From an uncultured Victivallales bacterium (lineage in GTDB: Bacteria > Verrucomicrobiota > Lentisphaeria > Victivallales > UBA1829): a stretch of 64,000 nucleotides of DNA. Positions 52,231 through 61,806 of this stretch are shown here, one piece after another. The notes below the pieces were generated by a model, which worked only from the letters and a program-made list of their open reading frames with translations, made no database searches and was not told the DNA's origin. The stretch's first letter is position 1, and every line of letters starts with the position of its first letter. A program made the translations under genes and the position numbers. Location: positions 124,001 to 188,000 of the forward strand of contig CALXSJ010000005.1 of NCBI GenBank assembly GCA_944391115.1, written 5' to 3'.

Positions 52231-54894
52231 ATGGATTTCAGGACGCCTCCGCCTTTCCCCGGAGAAAACAGGGCTCTCGCGGAAGAGCTGAACCGGCATG
52301 TGCCGTTTGTCCCGGACTGGGATTTTTCTCAGGAACCGGCAGAGGGGGAGGCGGATTTCCGCCGGGGACTCTTTCTGAGGATGGAATATCCGGATCCGGA
52401 AGGACTGCTTCAGACCGCGGAAACGGATTTCAATCGCTTCCTCCGGGAAGCCGGACTCCTGAAACAGGACGCAAGCGCGGTTGTCACGGCAAAGGCGGAC
52501 GGTCTCGATGGCGAAGCATTCCGCACGACGGTGCTTCAGAACGAGATCCGGATCGAAGCCGGAAACACGGAAGGAATCCGCCGGGGGCTCTATGAACTGG
52601 AGGACAGGCTTGCCGGAAGCCGTTCCCTCATTCTGCCACCGGGCGTGTCAACCCGGACGCCCTGGCTGAAAAACCGGATTTCCCGCAGCTGCTTCGCCCC
52701 GGTCAAGCGTCCGCCGTTCCACCGGGACGAGCTGATGGATGAACGGGACTATTATCCGGAGGAATATCTGAACACACTGGCGCGGGAAGGCGTCAACGGC
52801 CTGTGGATCACCGTCGTCTTCAGGGAGATCTGCACGACGGACTTTTTCCCCGCCGACCCGTTTGCGGAACGGCGTCTTGCAAAACTGCGCGGAATTGCGG
52901 AAAAATGCCGCCGTTACGGAATCAGAATCTGGGCGTTCTGCGTGGAACCGTCAAAATGGCATGACCTCCAGAATCCCTGTCCGGCGGACGCTCCGGAACT
53001 CAAGGGACCGGAGGGTTATTCGGGATTCAGCTTCTGCCCGAACTCGGAAACGGCACAAAAATATCTGTATGAATGCACAAACAGCCTGTTTGCGGCGGTC
53101 CCCCGCCTGGGAGGGCTGATTACCATCTCCCGCGGAGAAGGACTTACCTCCTGCCTGAGCACACTCTCCGTCTTTGAGGAGCGGGAAACGCCCTGCGGAT
53201 CCGGATGCGGGCTCGGCGTCGGAGAAATTCTGGAAAAAACCCTGCGCCCCATGGCCGACGGCATCCATGCGGCGGCGCCGGAAGCCGGACTGATCTCATG
53301 GATCTACCTGCCGTATGCGGAACAGGCGGCTTCCTGGATCTACAAGCTACCGGAAAAGCTGGGAAGGGACGTGATCCTCGCATTCAATTTTGAATCGGGC
53401 TGCACGGAAACGCAGCTCGGAAAGATCCGGACGGGCGGAGACTACTGGCTTTCCCGTTCCCGGCCGGGTGACCGCTTCGCACGCATGGCCTCCGCCGTCC
53501 AAGGGCATTGTTCCTTATGCGCAAAGATTCAGGCCTGCTCCTCGCATGAAATCGCCACAGCGCCTTTCATACCGGTTCCCGGGCTTCTTTACAGGAAATA
53601 CAGGGAAATGAGACGTCTTGGCGTGGAACATGTGATGCTGTGCTGGTTTTTCGGCGGATCGCCCGGACTGATGAACAAGGCGGCGGGACGTCTGGCATAC
53701 GAGGACTTTCTGAGCGGCGAAGACGAATTTCTTCGAACTCTCGCGGAAAGAGACTGGAAACGGCAGGCGCGGGAAATGGCCGAAGTCTGGAAAGGCTTTT
53801 CCGACGCCTATGCAAACTATCCGCTGGACACGCGCTTTCAGTATTACGGTCCGATGCATGACGGCCCCGTGTGGCCGCTGCATCTGAAACAGGTGATGCG
53901 GCCCCTTCCCCGCACATGGAGACCGGACGGCGAACCGGCAGGCGACATGCTCGGCGACGCGCTGTCCGGACATACGCTGGCAGAAGCGGCTGTTCTGACA
54001 CGCCGTCTCTCCGATGCATGGCATAAGGCGCGGCATCTCTTTTCCGGATTCCGGAACGACTGTCAGGCAAACGGGGAATGCGTCAGAGACGGCCTTGTCA
54101 TGGACGCGCTGGACCTCCTGTTCCGCTCCGGCGCGAACATTCTGGAGTTCTATCTTCTCCGAAATGCGCTGGCGGATTCTCCGGAGGGCGCGCCGGACCG
54201 CCTGAAACGTCTGAAGGCAATTGCAGAAGAGGAGGCGGAAAACAGCATCCGTCTAGCAGAGCTCTGCCGGAAGGATCCCCGCATGGGATATCATCCGGAA
54301 GCAGAAGTTTACAAATTTTTCCCGGAGAAGCTGTTCTGGCGCGCCCAGCTGCTGAAACACACTCTTGCAACGGATTTCAGGGAATGTGAAGAAAAGATCG
54401 CCGGAGGGGTTCCGCCGCCGGAGGTTCTGTTCAGAAAATTTCTGGTTTACGGGCCTGGAACGCAAGTCCACCATCGCAGCATCGGATGGAAAGCGGAACG
54501 GGATCACCATCTGCTGCGGTTTCTCCTGGAGTGCGTTTCCGGAACGCCGCGTTCAGCGGAGGACCATCTGCGGCTCCGCCTGACCGACCGGAAAGGGGAA
54601 AAGCCGCCCTGGATTCTGGATGCATTCCGTCAGGGAATGCACAGCGACACCCTGTCCTGTGCGGATTTTTCGATCGAAGAGCATGGTACATCCTGGCATG
54701 CCGTTCTGGAGCTCCCCCTCGCAGCCGTCGGGGATTCGGAAGTCTGTTTCAACATCCGCCGCGAATGGAAGGATGCGGAAGGGAGTGTTCGCACGGAATG
54801 CTTCCCGGAGGAGGAAAATCATGATCTTCAGGGAGATGGTCCGCCTGCGGAATCTTATGCCCTCCTTTCCTGGAAGGATCATGCGGACGGATGA
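52231..54894 (+). CDS. Glycoside hydrolase-like protein with GH20-type N-terminal domain
   Basis: 887-aa protein without a signal peptide, so probably cytoplasmic. Residues about 60-140 look like the GH20b accessory fold (IRIEAGNTEGIRRGLYELEDRL), as found before the barrels of GH20, alpha-glucuronidases and related families. The TIM barrel then runs from about 150 to 470 (EEYLNTLAREGVNGLWITVVFREI, RYGIRIWAFCVEPSKWHD, GLITISRGEGLTSC, LISWIYLPYAEQA). Catalytic residues cannot be assigned by eye. The C-terminal 200 residues look like a beta domain. It starts 65 bp after the secreted protein gene and is probably the intracellular enzyme of the same degradation set. Confidence 0.65.
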   Translation: MDFRTPPPFPGENRALAEELNRHVPFVPDWDFSQEPAEGEADFRRGLFLRMEYPDPEGLLQTAETDFNRFLREAGLLKQDASAVVTAKADGLDGEAFRTTVLQNEIRIEAGNTEGIRRGLYELEDRLAGSRSLILPPGVSTRTPWLKNRISRSCFAPVKRPPFHRDELMDERDYYPEEYLNTLAREGVNGLWITVVFREICTTDFFPADPFAERRLAKLRGIAEKCRRYGIRIWAFCVEPSKWHDLQNPCPADAPELKGPEGYSGFSFCPNSETAQKYLYECTNSLFAAVPRLGGLITISRGEGLTSCLSTLSVFEERETPCGSGCGLGVGEILEKTLRPMADGIHAAAPEAGLISWIYLPYAEQAASWIYKLPEKLGRDVILAFNFESGCTETQLGKIRTGGDYWLSRSRPGDRFARMASAVQGHCSLCAKIQACSSHEIATAPFIPVPGLLYRKYREMRRLGVEHVMLCWFFGGSPGLMNKAAGRLAYEDFLSGEDEFLRTLAERDWKRQAREMAEVWKGFSDAYANYPLDTRFQYYGPMHDGPVWPLHLKQVMRPLPRTWRPDGEPAGDMLGDALSGHTLAEAAVLTRRLSDAWHKARHLFSGFRNDCQANGECVRDGLVMDALDLLFRSGANILEFYLLRNALADSPEGAPDRLKRLKAIAEEEAENSIRLAELCRKDPRMGYHPEAEVYKFFPEKLFWRAQLLKHTLATDFRECEEKIAGGVPPPEVLFRKFLVYGPGTQVHHRSIGWKAERDHHLLRFLLECVSGTPRSAEDHLRLRLTDRKGEKPPWILDAFRQGMHSDTLSCADFSIEEHGTSWHAVLELPLAAVGDSEVCFNIRREWKDAEGSVRTECFPEEENHDLQGDGPPAESYALLSWKDHADG

Positions 54895-55069
54895 GCCCCC
54901 TTCCCCGCGGCAATTCCGGACCGGAAAATAGCGGACCGCACCGGAATGGACCGAAACAGGAAGCGGACACCCGCGAAACGCACTTCCAACTTTTGCAGAA
55001 TCCCCGCAAGGCGCACACCGGAACCTTCTCCGCCACGCATGGAAAAATCCTCTCATTGCCCTCCTATCC

Positions 55070-55097
55070 TTGCAACTTTGTCAAAGCGATGTATATT
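55070..55097 (+). promoter_or_regulatory. Predicted promoter of the FPL/WPL-repeat protein gene
   Basis: TTGCAA (55070-55075), 16-bp spacer, TATATT (55092-55097), 44 bp before the ATG at 55142. It may also serve the mla genes downstream. Confidence 0.5.
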
Positions 55098-55141
55098 TCC
55101 GTTCTGGTATTCCGCTTTAAACGGGGAAGGAGAATCCGCTT

Positions 55142-56581
55142 ATGAAAAGGTACGCTTTTGTCCTGCTGCCGCTGCTGGCGTTTTTTTTCGTCTCCGCCTC
55201 GGAAATGAAAAACATCTCCGGTTCTCACCCCCCGGAAAAACCTGCATTCCGGATCAATCTGCCGCCGCTTCTTGTCTTCGAACCGGACAATCCCGTGACT
55301 GGGAGAAAGAACCGTCTGCGCATTCTGGGACCGCTGTTTGAATCGCGGAAAAATGCCGGAGGCGGTTCAATGGCCGCATTCCGTCCGCTCTGGAGCATGG
55401 AAACGAAATCCGACGGACGCTCCGCCGCCGATGTGCTATGGCCGCTCTCCATGTACCGCAAGACACGTTCGGGCGCTTACTTCTGGTTTCTGCCCTACTT
55501 CACGACAAGAGGGAGAAACGATGCGTATGAACACTATCTTTTCCCGTTCTGGTTTCTGGAGCGCCATGCGGACGGACAATATTCCTGGTTCTTTTTTCCG
55601 CTCGGCGGCGACATGCGCAAATTCTTTTCCTATGACCGCCTGCAGTTTCTCCTGTTTCCGCTTTACAAATACGGAGAAAAAAAACATGCCGTCACAAACA
55701 CATTTTTCTGGCCGTTCTTCAGCACGGACCGGGCTCCGGGCATGCATTCCCTCCGGATCTTTCCCTTCTATGCTTCGCGCACATTCGAGGGCATCCGGGA
55801 AAACCGCTCCATCCTCTGGCCGCTGGCAAACTATGCGTATTCCCTGAAGAATCCGGACGATTTCGCATTTTTCTCTTTCCCGCTCGGCGGCTATGAAAAA
55901 TGGAACGGTCTTGCAAGCGTCACCGTGCTGCCTCCCGTTTTTTCCTGGAAGGAGTATCAGAACCGCCGGAAGGCTCTGAGCGTTCTGTGGCCGTTCTTCA
56001 AATACGGGGCAGCGGAGGACGGAACAGGATCGTGCCTCTATTTCTGGCCGTTCTGGGGAAAGGCTGTCTCAGACCGGGCGTATTACTCCTTTTTCCTGTG
56101 GCCGGCAGGACTGAATCTGCAGACGGAAACGGAAACGCAGCGCACGGTCCGGCGCGCTTTTCTGCCCTTCTACCTGAGCAGTCGCCAGTATGGAACCGCG
56201 GAACAGGCCGTCATCTCGGATTACACCCATCTCTGGCCGCTTGTTTCCAGACATGCGGACAGGAACGAAACGGAAACCACGGGACTGGACTTCATCCCCA
56301 TGAAACGCCTCGGATTTGCGGAACGGAACTATGCCGCCTTCTGGCGCTTCTTCGAAGTGATCCGGAATGAAAAAGGATTTGCGTTCGATCTGCTCTGGGG
56401 ACTCTCCCGCGGATACAGGACGGAAAATGCGGACGGATTTTCCATCGGCCCCTTCTATGCGCAGGACCATTCCGCCGCCGGAGAGAGCGAATATGACATT
56501 CTGTTCGGTCTGCTCCATTTCCGGAATCAGCCGGAAAATACATGCGTCCGCTTGTTTTACTGCCTTGAATTTTCGTTGTAA
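55142..56581 (+). CDS. Exported aromatic-repeat (FPL/WPL) protein of unknown function
   Basis: 479-aa protein with a signal peptide ending near FFFVSA. From residue ~90 it is made of about a dozen short repeats with a core W/F-P-L/F-W/Y/F followed by a polar turn: VLWPLSMY, FLPYFTTR, LFPFWFLER, LLFPLYKYGEKK, TFFWPFFST, ILWPLANYA, VLWPFFKYG, YFWPFWGK. Alternating aromatic strands and turns suggest an outer-membrane beta-barrel or beta-solenoid. No family is known to me. It sits 49 bp upstream of mlaE with the same direction, hinting at a lipid-transport or outer-membrane role. Confidence 0.72.
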   Translation: MKRYAFVLLPLLAFFFVSASEMKNISGSHPPEKPAFRINLPPLLVFEPDNPVTGRKNRLRILGPLFESRKNAGGGSMAAFRPLWSMETKSDGRSAADVLWPLSMYRKTRSGAYFWFLPYFTTRGRNDAYEHYLFPFWFLERHADGQYSWFFFPLGGDMRKFFSYDRLQFLLFPLYKYGEKKHAVTNTFFWPFFSTDRAPGMHSLRIFPFYASRTFEGIRENRSILWPLANYAYSLKNPDDFAFFSFPLGGYEKWNGLASVTVLPPVFSWKEYQNRRKALSVLWPFFKYGAAEDGTGSCLYFWPFWGKAVSDRAYYSFFLWPAGLNLQTETETQRTVRRAFLPFYLSSRQYGTAEQAVISDYTHLWPLVSRHADRNETETTGLDFIPMKRLGFAERNYAAFWRFFEVIRNEKGFAFDLLWGLSRGYRTENADGFSIGPFYAQDHSAAGESEYDILFGLLHFRNQPENTCVRLFYCLEFSL

Positions 56582-56630
56582 TGGAGTTATTTTTCCGGGT
56601 TGACCCGATGCGGGAAAACGGAAGGGAATC

Positions 56631-57401
56631 ATGAACAAGCAGGTTTTTATATTCGGGAAAAGCGTCATTGAATATCTGGCGCAGGTCGGAAGCGGTGTAA
56701 GGATGATTGCGTTGGCATTCTGCTATCTGCCGGCGCTCCGGCGCAGCCGTCCGGAGGTGTACCGTCAGATGATGCTCTGCGGCGTCCGCAGTTTCGGCGT
56801 GACTTCGGTGGTGGCGCTCTTCACGGGCATGATCCTCTCGCTGCAGGCGGGGCTGATCCTGAAAACCTACGGGCAGGAGATGCGCGTCGGCTTCCTGGTC
56901 GCCCAGACGATGTTCCGGGAAATGGGCCCCTTCATGACGGCTCTGATTCTGGCGGCGAGCGTGGGCTCCGGCATGGCGGCGCTGATCGGAACGATGAAGG
57001 TTTCGCAGGAGCTGGCGGCGCTGGAGGTGATGTCGATTCATCCGGTCCGTTATCTGGTCGCGCCGCGGCTGCTCGCCATGATGGTGATGTGCCCGGTGCT
57101 GACGATGTACACGGATCTGATCGGGATTCTCGGAGGCGGGCTGGTCGCCTATACGCAGCTCGGCGTCGGATGGATCATGTATTTCGACAACGTGCGCTTC
57201 ATGCTCTACGAAAAAGAGCTCTGGGTCGGCATTTTCAAAGCCTGGGTGTTCGCGGTCCTCATTGTGGCGATCAGCTGCCATCAGGGCATGACGGCGAGCG
57301 ACGGCGCGGTCGGCGTAGGCCTGGCGACCAAGAAATCCGTGGTCATCTGCTTTCTGGTCATTCTGGTCGTCGGATATATCATAACAAGGATGTTCTACTG
57401 A
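56631..57401 (+). CDS. mlaE: MlaE-type ABC transporter permease (phospholipid transport)
   Basis: 256-aa inner-membrane permease of the MlaE/YrbE family. Signatures are SVVALFTGMILSLQAGLIL, FREMGPFMTALILAASVGSGMAALIGTMKVSQELAALEVM and HPVRYLVAPRLLAMMVMCP. With MlaF and MlaD it forms the retrograde (or anterograde) phospholipid transporter linking inner and outer membranes, so the organism has an outer membrane. Its TGA overlaps the mlaF ATG by one base. Confidence 0.95.
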   Translation: MNKQVFIFGKSVIEYLAQVGSGVRMIALAFCYLPALRRSRPEVYRQMMLCGVRSFGVTSVVALFTGMILSLQAGLILKTYGQEMRVGFLVAQTMFREMGPFMTALILAASVGSGMAALIGTMKVSQELAALEVMSIHPVRYLVAPRLLAMMVMCPVLTMYTDLIGILGGGLVAYTQLGVGWIMYFDNVRFMLYEKELWVGIFKAWVFAVLIVAISCHQGMTASDGAVGVGLATKKSVVICFLVILVVGYIITRMFY

Positions 57402-58150
57402 TGATTGAATTCCGCAATGTGGAAAAATCGCTCGGGGGACGCAAGGTGCTGGACAATCTCTCCTTTCACGTGAGGGAGGGCGAGACCTTCATCCTGGTCG
57501 GACCGTCGGGAACGGGAAAGTCCGTCACGCTCTCGCACATCATCGGACTGATGCGTCCCGACGCGGGGAGCGTAACGGTTGACGGGCTCCACGTGGAAAC
57601 CATGCGCAGAAAGGAACTCGAATCCCTGCGGAGCCGGACCGGAATGCTGTTTCAGGGAGGCGCGCTGATGAACTGGATGAACATCTACGACAATGTCGCG
57701 CTGCCGCTGCGGGAACGCTACCGTTACAAGGAAGAGGAGATCCGCAGGAGAGTCCTGGAAATCCTCGCCTTCCTGGAGCTGGAGGATTCCATGTATAAAA
57801 TGCCGGGGGAAATATCGGGCGGCATGATAAAGCGGGCGGGGCTTGCGCGGGCGGTCGTCTGCGAGCCGAAGATCATGCTCTACGACGAACCGACCTCCGG
57901 ACTCGATCCGGTGATGTCGCGCAAGATCGACGGACTGATCGATCTTCTGAAACGGGAGTTCCGCATGACTTCGGTTGTGGTCACGCACGATCTGGTCAGC
58001 GCATTGAATATCGGCGACACCGTTGCAATGCTTTGCGAGGGACGGGTCATCGAGTGCGCTCCTCCGGAAACCTTCATGAAAAGTGAAAATCCGCTCGTGA
58101 GGGAGTTCATCACGGCGCAATTCCATACACGAAAGGCTGGTGACTTATGA
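57401..58150 (+). CDS. mlaF: MlaF-type ABC transporter ATP-binding protein
   Basis: 249-aa ATPase. Walker A GPSGTGKSVT, the signature EISGGMIKRAGLARAV (SGGM form typical of MlaF), Walker B IMLYDEPTSGLDP and the switch histidine in VVTHDL are all present. It energises MlaE for lipid transfer. The start at 57401 overlaps the mlaE stop, and the 3' end overlaps mlaD by 4 bp. Confidence 0.95.
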   Translation: MIEFRNVEKSLGGRKVLDNLSFHVREGETFILVGPSGTGKSVTLSHIIGLMRPDAGSVTVDGLHVETMRRKELESLRSRTGMLFQGGALMNWMNIYDNVALPLRERYRYKEEEIRRRVLEILAFLELEDSMYKMPGEISGGMIKRAGLARAVVCEPKIMLYDEPTSGLDPVMSRKIDGLIDLLKREFRMTSVVVTHDLVSALNIGDTVAMLCEGRVIECAPPETFMKSENPLVREFITAQFHTRKAGDL

Positions 58151-59223
58151 ATCTGTTCAACCGGAAACGCAATCTGCTGTTTTCCGCGGAATTTCTGACG
58201 GGGCTCTTCTGCATCGGCGCCCTCTGCATCCTCTTCTACTTCACGGTGATGATCCGCGGAAAGGACTTCTTCGACACGGGGAAGCATTTCTACATCTCCG
58301 CGCGATTTCCGCATGCCAGCACGCTCGCGGTGAACGACAAGGTCAAGGTGATCGGCGTGGAAATGGGAACGGTGGATTCGCTGGAGCTCGCGCCCGGCAA
58401 CAATGCCGTCATTGTAAGAATGAAGCTCCGGAAAGAGATTCCGATCTATAAAGGTTATGAGATGCTGATTCAGAACTCCTCGGTTTTCGGCGGCGCATAC
58501 GTGAACATCAATCCTGGCAGATCCGAAGGAGATCCCCTTCCGCCCGACACGGTATTCGACGGGCTTCAGCCGATCGACATCATCAAGGAGGCTTCCGAAC
58601 TGCTTGCCGCCTTCCGCGAGGATGAGAAATATTTCCGGGAAGTGATTCTGGAAGGCGGCGTGCTGGAAAAAATCCGAGACGCCCTGAAACGCCTGGAGGA
58701 AAACGCCGTAAATCTCAACGACATCTGCGCGGAGATCAAAGCAGGCAAAGGCACGCTCGGAAAACTCTTCACAGATCCGGCTTTCTACGTGGATGCCCAG
58801 AAGGCCTTCGTGGAACTTGCCGCGGTCTCGAAGAAGTTTGACACGCTTCTCGCCGGAGTGCAGTCCGGCAAAGGAACGCTCGGAAAGCTCCTGAACGATG
58901 AAACCGCCTACCGCGAACTGACCGGATTCATGAAGAACATGAATGCGTTTGCGGAGAAAATGAACGCGGACAAAGGCAGTCTCGCCAGGCTGATGCTCGA
59001 CGACGGACGCTTCTACAACAATCTGAATTCGGCCCTGGAGAATCTGGACGCCCTGGCAAAAATGATGAACAATGAAAAGGGAACGCTGAACAGGCTCATG
59101 GTCGACGATTCCCTTTACAATGAAATGCGCGACACGGTCAAAGCGATCCGCTCCGCCGTGGACGACCTGCGGGAAATGGCCCCGGTCGCCACGTTCGGCA
59201 GCGTTCTGCTCGGCGCGCTCTGA
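58147..59223 (+). CDS. mlaD: MlaD-type MCE protein with C-terminal repeats
   Basis: 358-aa protein with one N-terminal TM (residues ~16-36) and a periplasmic MCE domain (about 45-130: ASTLAVNDKVKVIGVEMGTVDSLEL, SSVFGGAYVNINPG). After it come four repeats of the form KGTLGKLLxDxxxY: GKGTLGKLFTDPAFY, GKGTLGKLLNDETAY, DKGSLARLMLDDGRFY and EKGTLNRLMVDDSLY, with helical linkers. Canonical MlaD is about 180 aa; this longer type is common outside Proteobacteria. MCE hexamers form the lipid channel. Confidence 0.93.
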   Translation: MNLFNRKRNLLFSAEFLTGLFCIGALCILFYFTVMIRGKDFFDTGKHFYISARFPHASTLAVNDKVKVIGVEMGTVDSLELAPGNNAVIVRMKLRKEIPIYKGYEMLIQNSSVFGGAYVNINPGRSEGDPLPPDTVFDGLQPIDIIKEASELLAAFREDEKYFREVILEGGVLEKIRDALKRLEENAVNLNDICAEIKAGKGTLGKLFTDPAFYVDAQKAFVELAAVSKKFDTLLAGVQSGKGTLGKLLNDETAYRELTGFMKNMNAFAEKMNADKGSLARLMLDDGRFYNNLNSALENLDALAKMMNNEKGTLNRLMVDDSLYNEMRDTVKAIRSAVDDLREMAPVATFGSVLLGAL

Positions 59224-59258
59224 GTCTTGCAAATGAATCAACCCATGGAGGAACCATT

Positions 59259-59813
59259 ATGAAACCCGTCCGAATGTTTTCCATCTTCGCAGCAGGCGCA
59301 GTCGCCCTTTTTCTGACAGGAGCGACATCCTGCGAGGAAGTGCTGAACAATCCCGACGCCTATTTCGACAATGAAATCGATCAGACGCCGAGCTATGTCA
59401 TCTCCCTGCACGACATCATCAAATACCGCCGCGGGGACATGATGGAGAAAGAGGTCGACGCCTTCGCGGGAGGAACCGTATGCGTCAACAAGAACTCCTA
59501 TCTCCACTCCCGCGACATCATGAAAATCGGAATGGTGCAGCGGAAAAGCGATCCGGAATTCTTTGACCTCATCATCACCCTGACGGAACGCGGACAGAGA
59601 ATCTGGAGCGCGCTTTCCGTCAACATGCGCGCCAAAGGAAGCGCCGGCGAGCTTGCATTCATCATCGACGGCATGTACTACCGCTCCTTCAAGCCTGAAC
59701 TGATTACGGACAACGAGACCATGGTCGTGACGATCGAGGGCCCATTCGATCCGGCCACGGCCAACGGACTGGTCAAGAACGCCGAACGCAACTACAAGAT
59801 ATTCAATAAATAG
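59259..59813 (+). CDS. Lipoprotein downstream of mlaD
   Basis: 184-aa protein with lipobox TGATSC (Cys25). The mature part is a small alpha/beta domain ending in VKNAERNYKIF; the segment LIITLTERGQRIWSALSV with a following FIIDGMYYRSF recalls the P1/SecD-like beta-alpha fold, but I would not assign a function. It follows mlaD by 35 bp with GGAGGA before its start, so it is likely the fourth gene of the Mla-like operon and may be its outer-membrane or periplasmic partner. Confidence 0.78.
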   Translation: MKPVRMFSIFAAGAVALFLTGATSCEEVLNNPDAYFDNEIDQTPSYVISLHDIIKYRRGDMMEKEVDAFAGGTVCVNKNSYLHSRDIMKIGMVQRKSDPEFFDLIITLTERGQRIWSALSVNMRAKGSAGELAFIIDGMYYRSFKPELITDNETMVVTIEGPFDPATANGLVKNAERNYKIFNK

Positions 59814-59910
59814 CGCAGGCACAAAAAGCTTTTCCAGGGGGAAGTCGGGGACTGCGAGTCTGCGGCGGGACTCCGGCCATGCACCCACCGGAGGAATCCC
59901 CCCTCCCCGC

Positions 59911-61806
59911 TCACTCGTCCGCCAGAAAAAGTTCAAGCACGAGAGCGGAAAAGAGCAGATAGCTGTAATCCGCCTTCTTTTCCAAGTGCGCATTCAGGAT
60001 TCGTTCTAGACCGCTCCGGGTGAAAATGTGTTTCTGCACGCAGACCCCGTCGAGCAGGCGCGCGCGGAGCAGCTCCCGCCACTCGTTCCGGAACCATGCG
60101 GCCAGCGGAACGCCGAAGCCGCGCTTCGGTCTCCGGGCGAGCCCTTCCGGCAGATATTTTGCGAAGGCATCCGCAAGAATCCGCTTCCGGACGCCGTCCT
60201 TTTCCTTGAATTCATACGGATACAGACAGGAAAGCTTGACAACCTTGTAGTCGAGAAACGGGGATCGCACCTCCAGCGATGCGCTCATGGAGGCGACATC
60301 CACCTTTTTCAGAATGTCCTCGCGCAGATAGCTGAGGAGATCCACTTCCGAAGCGCGTTCAGAAGGATTGGCGGAAAACGCTTTTCCATAGAATTCCTCG
60401 GTGAAAGTTTCCAGCGTAGGATGCACATAATCAAAGACTTTCCCGCAGACGGCGCGCTTCAGAGTCTCGTCCGCACGGGAGAGAATCCCCAGGTAACGTT
60501 CCGCGCCGGACGATGCCGCGCCGCGCAGAAACCGTCTGGCGCGCGCCCATTTCTGACGTTCGTTGCCGATCTCCGGAATCATCGCTGCGGCAAGCCGGAA
60601 CAACGGGCGGCGGATCGCTTCCGGAACCGTATCGAATTTTCCGAGATAACGCAATGCCAGATAACGTTCATAACCGCCGAAAAGCTCATCCGCGCCGTCG
60701 CCGCTCAATGCCACGGTAACCTCTTCGCGGGCGAAACGGCTCAGGAGATAAGTCGGAATCATCGACGCGTCCGCAAAGGGTTCCCCGAACTGTTTCACCA
60801 GGAAAGAAAGGGATTCGAAGTCGCAGGGATTCACCACCTTCACACGGTGTTCAAAACCATAACGGGCGAATTTCCCGATGTGGGCGGCGGTCGCACAGGC
60901 GCGTTCGCGTTCGTCGTAAGACTGGTCCTCGAATCCGATCGTATAGCATTTCAGCGGACACTCCATCTGTTCGGCGGCGAGTCCCGCGATGATTGCCGAA
61001 TCGAGTCCGCCGGACAGGAACACTCCCAGCGGCACGTCGGCGATCAGGCGGTCGCGAACCGAGGCGGAAACGGTTTTTGCCAGTTCCGCGCACGCCTCCC
61101 CGTAAGGCTGGGCCGTTTTCTTTGTGAATTCCGGCGACCAGTAGGACAGTTTCTGAAAATGCCGCCTCGGCCCCTCGGAGTGAAAGGTGAAGAAGGTTCC
61201 CGGCGCAATCTGGCGGATGTGTTTGTATACGGTCCCGTCCGGAACATACTGCAGGGAAAGGTAATCCCAGATCGCCTGCTCGTTGAGATGCAGTTTCACA
61301 AACGGAAGCTGCTTCAGCGCGTTGATTGAGCTTGCGAATGCAAAGTGGTTTGAATCGCGGTAACAGTAAAGCGGCTTGATTCCCATCCGGTCGCGGGCAA
61401 GCATCATGAATCCGAGTTTCGTATCATAGAGAGCAAAGGCGAAAAAGCCGTCGAGATGCTGCAGAAAGGCGCTGCCGCACTCCTCGTAGAGGTGCAGAAT
61501 CACCTCGGTATCGCTCTGCGTCCGGAACTGGTGGCCGCGTTCCAGGAGCATGCTTCGCAAACTGCGGTAATTGAAGATTTCGCCGTTGCAGACGACCCAG
61601 AGCGTGGCATCCTCGTTGCAGATCGGCTGCCCGCCGGTTTCCAGGTCGATCACGGAAAGGCGGGTGTGTCCAATTCCCGTATTGTAGTTGATGAAGATAT
61701 CGCGTCCGTCCGGCCCGCGCAGCGTCATCGCGTCCAGCATCTTATGCAGCAGCTCCGGGGCAGGTTCGGCAAAGTCAAAGTTCACATATCCGGCAATTCC
61801 GCACAT
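59911..61806 (-). CDS. asnB: Asparagine synthase (glutamine-hydrolysing)
   Basis: 631-aa AsnB. N-terminal Ntn amidotransferase with catalytic Cys2 (MCGIAGY), the HTRLSVIDLETGGQPI motif and CNGEIFNYR. The synthetase domain has the ATP PP-loop GVFLSGGLDSAIIA, LSGDGADELFGGYERY and MSASLEVRSPFLDYKVV. It makes asparagine, or, in this class, amidates glycans or cell-wall precursors. The 600+ length is typical of the exosortase/polysaccharide-associated AsnB forms. Its start overlaps the preceding GSCFA gene by 25 bp, so both may modify surface polysaccharide. Confidence 0.92.
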   Translation of the reverse strand: MCGIAGYVNFDFAEPAPELLHKMLDAMTLRGPDGRDIFINYNTGIGHTRLSVIDLETGGQPICNEDATLWVVCNGEIFNYRSLRSMLLERGHQFRTQSDTEVILHLYEECGSAFLQHLDGFFAFALYDTKLGFMMLARDRMGIKPLYCYRDSNHFAFASSINALKQLPFVKLHLNEQAIWDYLSLQYVPDGTVYKHIRQIAPGTFFTFHSEGPRRHFQKLSYWSPEFTKKTAQPYGEACAELAKTVSASVRDRLIADVPLGVFLSGGLDSAIIAGLAAEQMECPLKCYTIGFEDQSYDERERACATAAHIGKFARYGFEHRVKVVNPCDFESLSFLVKQFGEPFADASMIPTYLLSRFAREEVTVALSGDGADELFGGYERYLALRYLGKFDTVPEAIRRPLFRLAAAMIPEIGNERQKWARARRFLRGAASSGAERYLGILSRADETLKRAVCGKVFDYVHPTLETFTEEFYGKAFSANPSERASEVDLLSYLREDILKKVDVASMSASLEVRSPFLDYKVVKLSCLYPYEFKEKDGVRKRILADAFAKYLPEGLARRPKRGFGVPLAAWFRNEWRELLRARLLDGVCVQKHIFTRSGLERILNAHLEKKADYSYLLFSALVLELFLADE

